Source: Humulus lupulus (taxonomy: Eukaryota; Streptophyta; Magnoliopsida; Rosales; Cannabaceae). From it: 64,000 bases of DNA. Made by a program: the position numbers and the translations under genes. Shown piece by piece: positions 58,008 to 64,000 of this stretch. Location: assembly GCF_963169125.1 (NCBI RefSeq), contig NC_084795.1:277522122-277586121 (forward strand), written 5' to 3'. How positions within the stretch are numbered: the first letter of the stretch is position 1; every line of letters begins with the position of its first letter. Under the pieces are notes generated by a model, which saw nothing but the letters and a program-made list of their open reading frames with translations, had not been told where the DNA came from and did not search any database.

Positions 58008-60385
58008 TCATGTCGCACCATTATTTTCTGGCTCAGAAGACAACAGTCCCATTTGCTCATTTAAAGTTTCCAAACTTTCCATGTGAGGCAATTCAAACTG
58101 ACCTTCATAAACTGTTGGTTCCATCCCAAAGTTGTGAGATGGTTCCATTTGTTCTAAATAATCAAAATTTCGACAATCATCCGGTGGGATTTCGGACAGC
58201 GTTAAGTCCTCCATTCCAGTGTTATTGGTCTCTTCGTCATCTTTTGGATCTTTATTATTGTCACGGAAGGGACTGGCCAAAAGAAGCTGCTCCCATGAAT
58301 TGTCATCAGCTAATTCAGGTAGAATAAACTGGGAATGAGTTTCTAATGGACTTAATTTCTCATCCATAAGAATTTTCATAAAATCAGAGTTCAAGAAGAA
58401 GTCCTGCGTCCCATCTGGATATGAACTGGTTTCAGATGGTTTCTCTGCTGCCGATGTTGATGTAAACACAGGGCTTAAAGTTTCATTGGGAGATGGTAAG
58501 TATCTTACTATCATACCATCAGAGGCTGCAGGATTATCATCCTCTGTAACTTCCTCTAGCATATTTCCTGCTTCACTCATGCGCCAATTGTTTTCTTTCG
58601 GTTGAAGCAGCTGAACAAACAACCCGGGACTTTGCACGGCCATCACTAGAAATGACAACATCTGCTGCTGATTCTTTTCCATTCCCTGGAGGCGATCTCC
58701 CAAGACCAGCATCTTATTGTCAGCAGTTTCCTGGTACTGCCTAAGTTTGACCAATTCCTGTGCAAGTGCGCTTTTATCGATCTTTAGGTTCTCTACCTCT
58801 CTCCATAGAACATCTTTCACCTTCTCATCGGATTCTTCTGGGTGGTGCTCTTTCTGTTGATGTGCATGTGCTTTTCTTTGGTCTGGATCATGAGAATGTT
58901 TTCTTCTACAAATATTCTTCAACAAATGCTTCTGGTCTCGAATAAATCCTTCATTTGCAAACATCCAGCGATCTGGATGAATTTTTCTAAATCCCTGTCA
59001 ACATTTATGGTTTCCATTATTTGACTATCTCAGTCTAGACCAATTAAATAAAAAGAACCAAAAGATTTTCTCAGGGCCTACAAGGTAAGGTGGTAAATAA
59101 TTTTTTTATTGACATAATTTTAATTGTCTACATCTAAGTTTCTGTTTTAAGAATATTAATTCAATACTTAATACCAACAATATTGTCAAGAAATAAAAGT
59201 AAGGTGTTCTTGGGCACCATTGTCTAAAAATAGTTCTAGTTTACTAATCATGGAAAACAGCATATTGATACAACAGAGTTTCCTAATGAACCAAACCACA
59301 AAATGTCATGCAAAGAGAAGCAAGGTTGTTACTCATAAATTAGTCTTTTGAATACCACATAAACAGAGAAAAGAGAAGCTTATGTTTAGGAACAGAGATG
59401 GACCAGTCTTCCAGAAAATAAGAAAAATCATTTCAAGACAGTTATATGAAGACAAAATCATTTCATCCAGTAATCCAGGCATAGGTCAAACAAAAAACAA
59501 TCATTCACTTCAGAACAAATTACTTTGTATGGATTAGGAATACAATCCCTTCTATAATAGTAAAAAACTAAACTGGAAAGTAAAAAATCGTGAAAACAAG
59601 AAAAGGAACCAGCTAAACCAAATTTCACTACTGATTGATTTTCAAGAAGCCTTTCCACAGCATAAGTGATACTGGTAAATAACAGTTGTTACTTTCTATA
59701 AAGAACAACAAAGTTTGAAGAAATTTATAATAAATTCACTGAAAAGAGATGTTAGAATATCAGTACAATTTGCTAGTTGGTTATTGTCAAATTAGGATAC
59801 ACTTCACCTTTATTCACATAAGCTTATTAACAGTGTCAGCAGTTCAAAAGCTGGACAAGAGTCACAAACAATGAATGTGAGACTATTCAAAGCACACAGA
59901 ATAGTCTCCAAAATAGGTATTATTTAAAATGGGCAAGAGTCAATGCATGAAAGGAGTAAGTCAACCATGTAAGATGCATATCATCAACAATACAACAAGA
60001 GAAAGAAATGACTCACATTGATTTAAGAACATAAAATGTAAAAAACCAACAAAAACGCACGATCAAATCCAAACAATCAATGCCTCCACACATGTAAATA
60101 AACAAATAAAGCAAAAACAAAATCACCCAGAAGAAGAAAAACACTCACATAGATATTAAGTTGCCTCATGAAGCTAGAGAAGTTGCTGTGCTTGAAATAT
60201 TTGGGGAGCAATCCCACAGAGAATTGGATCATATCCCAAATGACAAAGCTGTCGTTGGTATCGTTCCATGAGATTATGGAGTCTGTTGACTCGTCGTTCA
60301 CCATCTCATAGCATTTCTTCAGAAAAGGAGCTATTGAAGCCGCCGACCCAGACCCACCATCCCCAATCTCCGAAGACTTACCCAT
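58008..60385 (-). CDS. HSFA8: Class A heat stress transcription factor, HSFA8-like
   Basis: Two exons, 60149-60385 and 58008-58994, 407 aa. The intron (1.15 kb) is at the conserved site in the DNA-binding domain, between RQLNIY and [10 protein letters not shown]. The DBD spans about 17-107 ([59 protein letters not shown]). A basic stretch at 106-127 may be the NLS. The coiled-coil HR-A/B is about 143-209 with the class-A spacing. The AHA activation motif is [13 protein letters not shown] (about 311-322). The C-terminal NES-like sequence is [11 protein letters not shown] (about 387-397). The [15 protein letters not shown] opening and overall length fit HSFA8 better than A4 or A5. Cys25 and Cys353 are at places comparable to the redox-sensing Cys pair reported for Arabidopsis HSFA8. 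No lesion seen. Confidence 0.88.
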
Positions 60386-61640
60386 AACTGTACGGGTTTT
60401 CGATTCTTGTAAAATCTTTTAGAGCTAGAAACCCCAAAAACTTTGACGACCCAGTTCAATTCGGACCTCGACAAACCCCAAAGGAAAGAGAAATTAGTAG
60501 TACAGGACAGGAACTGATAAAGAAAAAAGCAACTTGGTTGTGTTTGGGATATTTCCAGCTTCTTTCCGTGAGATATGGATTTTTTTTAAGAAGAATATGC
60601 TATTAATCAAAGAGTGAAATTACTTTTTTTTTCTTTCTTTTTTTTACTTTGTATTTATTATTAATTGCATTTCAAAAAAAAATCTACATCTAAAAAAATA
60701 TCCACAAAAACAACCATACAATTAGTTAGGGAGCCAAGAAAATTTCAAATATTAAATTTTGAAATAAAGACAATTGTGAAATATGACAATTGTGAAATTT
60801 CATATTTCAAATTAATTTTTACCATAAACCCTAAAAAAAATTCATATTAATTAGTAGAAAAAAACCTTAACCTATTTATGGTTCATATTCCATTACTTAC
60901 TTCATAAATGAATCTATGGTTCAATTACTCACTTATTTATCAACACTAACTATTCTCTATTTTAGTAACATATTAAGTAACCAATAGTAATCCAATATAG
61001 AAAAAAGTACATCAGTTTTTCGTAAACTAAAATAAGAACAATTAAGCAGTAAAACAATTTAAAGAAAAATATGAACATGAATCGATTTAAAGAAAAATAT
61101 GAACATGAATTTTTTTTTTACGTGGTTTCCTAGTCCATGAGTCATTTTTATTGATCGATCTGAATTAAAGCTTAAGAAAGCAATTTCCCAGATTTTGAAT
61201 ATAAGAACTGTGCGTGAAAAATACAAATGACTAATCCTAGATATTTATAAACTGGGTTCAAATACTCTTTCCCATAATTTTAGGGGATGTTACATAAAAA
61301 TCGACATTCAAATTTGAAATAATTTGAATTGCAAATGAATCAGTTTGACTATACTAATATATAAACCAACTCTTTAAAAATATGCATTATTCGCTTAGAC
61401 TTTGCTTCCTTACGTCTTGAAAACACACTTTCGAAGCAATGCATATCATCTTCGAGTTGATACCTACTTTATCCGAGCTAGCAATCATTTACCTTTCGAG
61501 CTGACTCACTCATAGCAGTTGGACCTTGCGAGCTAATCCTCCATTTCGAGCAGAAATGGTTTATTACTACATATTAGCAATATTGTTACTAATTTCCATA
61601 AGCATTCGAGCTCATTGTTGGATCCAAAAGTGGGTCATGT
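60386..61640. other. HSF promoter and AT-rich spacer
   Basis: The bases just above the HSF start (60386-60560) are probably 5'UTR/promoter. I did not find a clear heat shock element (nGAAnnTTCn array). 61100-61240 has ACGTGGTTTCC and similar text seen in LTR-type fragments. No gene. Confidence 0.45.
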
Positions 61641-63648
61641 TATTTAAAGATATAATGAATGAGATATGGAGTGTGAATGTCGTAGGGCAAGTAATGCAGA
61701 TGATGGTACTCCCATTTGTGGGAGTTAGTAAGGGCAGATGCTCGGTAATCAGAATAGAAGAACCCCTGACAGTTCTATGGCTCCTGGTTTTGACAGGAAG
61801 AGGGTCTAGTTTACAAGATAGCCGTCAGGACGGTGATGAGGCCTAGTGAAGTTATTTAGTATGCACCAGAAGCAGGAGACGTTATTTGGAAAGATGCCAG
61901 GTAAGGGCACGTTATCTACATGGAATGGTTCAGTATGTTAGGTCGGATTAGGGATTGCCCAGAATTAGAGAATGGAAGACTGGAATGCCTTGTTACATTC
62001 GAAGCCCGAGGCTAGTTCCTCGGAGGTGACCAGTTGACTTATAGTCTTCGTTCTTGGTTATATATGAGCTGAAAGAGTTCAGTGCTGCGTATCTCCCAAG
62101 AGAGATTCAGATATGAGGTATATGTCTCAAGGTTATTATACGAGGGGCTTGAGACATTAGTGCGTGTTGGGAATGAATTAGAAACTTCTAAAAGAAGAAT
62201 TGGAATACAAGTGATAAAGGGGTTCGTAGTGAAAATGATTGAGCTTGTTATGTGAGAGCTTTGACATGAGCCTAAGTGGGAGTTAATTCGTTTGACATGG
62301 GACAACCATGGATTGTAGGGGATATCACTTGAAGTCTATTAGTTGGACTGAATGGAAAACTGAGTTGGTCAGTAGGGATTCAGATGGGTATGTAAGGAAT
62401 GGTTTGGCACGCTTCAGGAGTTTGCTTTGGATAGATTTGGTATCGAGGACATTATGAAGAATGGTATTAGTTTGGTAGAGAGAATTATTGGTTCAGTTGA
62501 AGAAGTATTTGGCTTAGGAATGAATTAGACGGAACATCGTATCGTGGGATTCGTTGACATCGCCTATTAAGGATGAAGAGTTTAAATGCCCGACTACAAG
62601 ACAGGACAATGTCTTCAGGAATTGATCTTCGATCTGGTTATTACCAGCTGATGATCAAGGAAAGAGACATTTCATGAATTATTACTTGTTCCAAGTGGGG
62701 TGTGATGGATTATTAGTAAATGATCTTAACTGGCTTATGCTTCAACAACACAGGTAAGTTCGACAAGCAGAGAGTACATGAACAATAAATGAGGCACATT
62801 CAGGTTCATTAGCGATGTGTTGGATTACTCCTCAGTTAGAAGCAGAATGTGGACGATTACTACACTAATGATACTAAGACTGGAGAAGTAGGATCACAGG
62901 TAAGGTTCCAAGAGGTGCAAGCTTCGGTTTCTCCAAGAGTATTCAAGGTCACGCTGCAGGAAGAAAAGGGATCAAGTATGAAGAGATTCAATCAGAAGCC
63001 ACAAAGAAATTATTGAAGAACGCTTGAGGGATAAGAAGCACAATGAGACCGGTGGACATGTCATCTGCTACCTGAAGTATCTTCGAAGACAACTACACCA
63101 GAGATTGGATGGCGGAAGAATTTAAAGTTAGACTGAATGGACAACTTTGTATCAGATTTTCAGAAGACAGAATAAGGATTGGTTAGCACCCTGTGGTATA
63201 GGAATCTGTGTGTAATGGATGGATACGGAAGGGTAATGTGGAGGACCTTGTTTTTGTTTAAAACATTAACTATAAGTGGTGCGTCAAAGGCTGAGACGCG
63301 CCCGTATATAGACTGAAAGGATGATGGTTATGCTTCACGGTAGGTGAAAGAATGAGAACATGGCCAGTATACGTGGAATATTAAGTTAACGATGAATGTA
63401 TGGCGTAAGGGGTTTGAGCGCTTAGTCTTTTGTAGAAGAATAACCCTGAGACCAAGATCCAATGAGACTTAATGGGCGATCATGTTAGAAACCCTTGACT
63501 GTACAAGAGAAAAATAATTCGGAAGCTGACCTCTTACTTGGGAAAGTCTGTGCTAGTTGGATAGGACACCACGGATTACAGTAAGGTCAGACAAGGTAAC
63601 GATTGAGATTGATATAACACTTGTGATTGGTTATGGACAGATATATAT
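61641..63648 (+). pseudogene. Strongly decayed Ty3/gypsy pol
   Basis: No long frame is left. At 62616-62670 the frame SGIDLRSGYYQLMIKERD is the conserved reverse transcriptase segment of Ty3/gypsy elements (usually FSKIDLRSGYHQLRIKEED). Neighbouring text has the base composition of degraded pol with many stops and a loss of CpG. Element ends were not identified; a Cassandra LTR begins at 63649. Confidence 0.65.
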
Positions 63649-64000
63649 TGTGACAGTCAGAATCCCGTGATCCGTAAGGGGAAAGACCGGGTAAGCTGTG
63701 CAATCCCACACTGCCTGGGGAAGGTGTGTAATGATTCTAAGACTGTGTAGGTATGGGACTACATAGTTGAAGAGGCTTAAATGGATTAATGGGTACTACC
63801 TATATCAGGAAGGTGCATCTTCTTTTCGGTAGCCCATCACTTGAGAACTCCATGGTTAAGCGTGCTTGGCCTGGAGTAATCTAGGGATGGGTGACCTCCT
63901 GGGAAGTTTTCCCAGGAAGTGTGCGAGTGAGGACAAAGCAGGCTGGAAAGACTTGTCTTGGTTTGTAGGGCCAGTCGTCATTCCAGAAAGCAGCCATAGT
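63649..64000 (+). mobile_element. Cassandra-type LTR with 5S segment, cut by window end
   Basis: Begins TGTGACAGTCAGAATCCCG and follows the 50858-50487 LTR base for base with minor changes, on the opposite strand. The 5S-like region is at about 63833-63908 (GGTTAAGCGTGCTTGG, GGATGGGTGACCTCCTGGGA). The last bases, GCAGCCATAGT, are some 15 short of the expected terminus. Whether it is a solo LTR or a full element lies outside the window. Confidence 0.9.

Overview
The window is nuclear DNA from a flowering plant, almost certainly a eudicot. Evidence: U2-type GT/AG introns, very AT-rich intergenic DNA, plant gene families (VIT1 iron transporters, class-A heat stress factor), and plant transposons (mudrA/ULP-type MULE, Copia and Ty3/gypsy LTR elements, Cassandra-type TRIM, Tourist and foldback MITEs). 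The species cannot be fixed from sequence alone. I recognise five functional protein-coding genes: SmD2, SURF6/RRP14-like, two VIT1 paralogues and an HSFA8-like factor. Most of the rest is transposon-derived.

Layout. (1) 0.3-8.4 kb, an RNA/ribosome-biogenesis block: a five-exon SmD2 gene whose long 5'UTR intron holds four box C/D snoRNA-like units, then a ~640 bp duplication of the SmD2 promoter, first exon and first snoRNA, then SURF6, whose ATG directly follows a splice acceptor. The snoRNA guide matches 18S rRNA, so a spliceosomal protein, rRNA-modification guides and a nucleolar processing factor lie side by side. (2) 9.93-21.45 kb, one 11.5 kb Mutator-like element with terminal inverted repeats, an 8-bp target duplication, a mudrA transposase with one frameshift, and a captured Ulp1/DUF1985 gene. 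The Ulp1 gene is broken by stops and by a truncated Copia insertion. (3) 21.5-36.5 kb, AT-rich DNA without recognisable genes but with a family of ~0.4 kb palindromic MITEs and other foldback elements. (4) 36.5-38.9 kb, VIT1 copy a. (5) 40.1-51.2 kb, a nest of LTRs (2.6 kb family in both orientations, a 4.0 kb LTR, a complete Cassandra-type TRIM carrying a 5S rRNA promoter region), then a LINE fragment to 52.3 kb. (6) 54.9-56.8 kb, VIT1 copy b, same exon structure as copy a. (7) 58.0-60.4 kb, HSFA8-like gene on the minus strand. (8) 61.6-64.0 kb, decayed gypsy pol and a second 5S-bearing Cassandra LTR running off the window.

The most distinctive observations are the snoRNA array with its covarying closing stem and a copy carrying a changed guide, the duplicated SmD2 promoter placed in front of SURF6, and the MULE whose pre-insertion target survives next door as a tandem copy.
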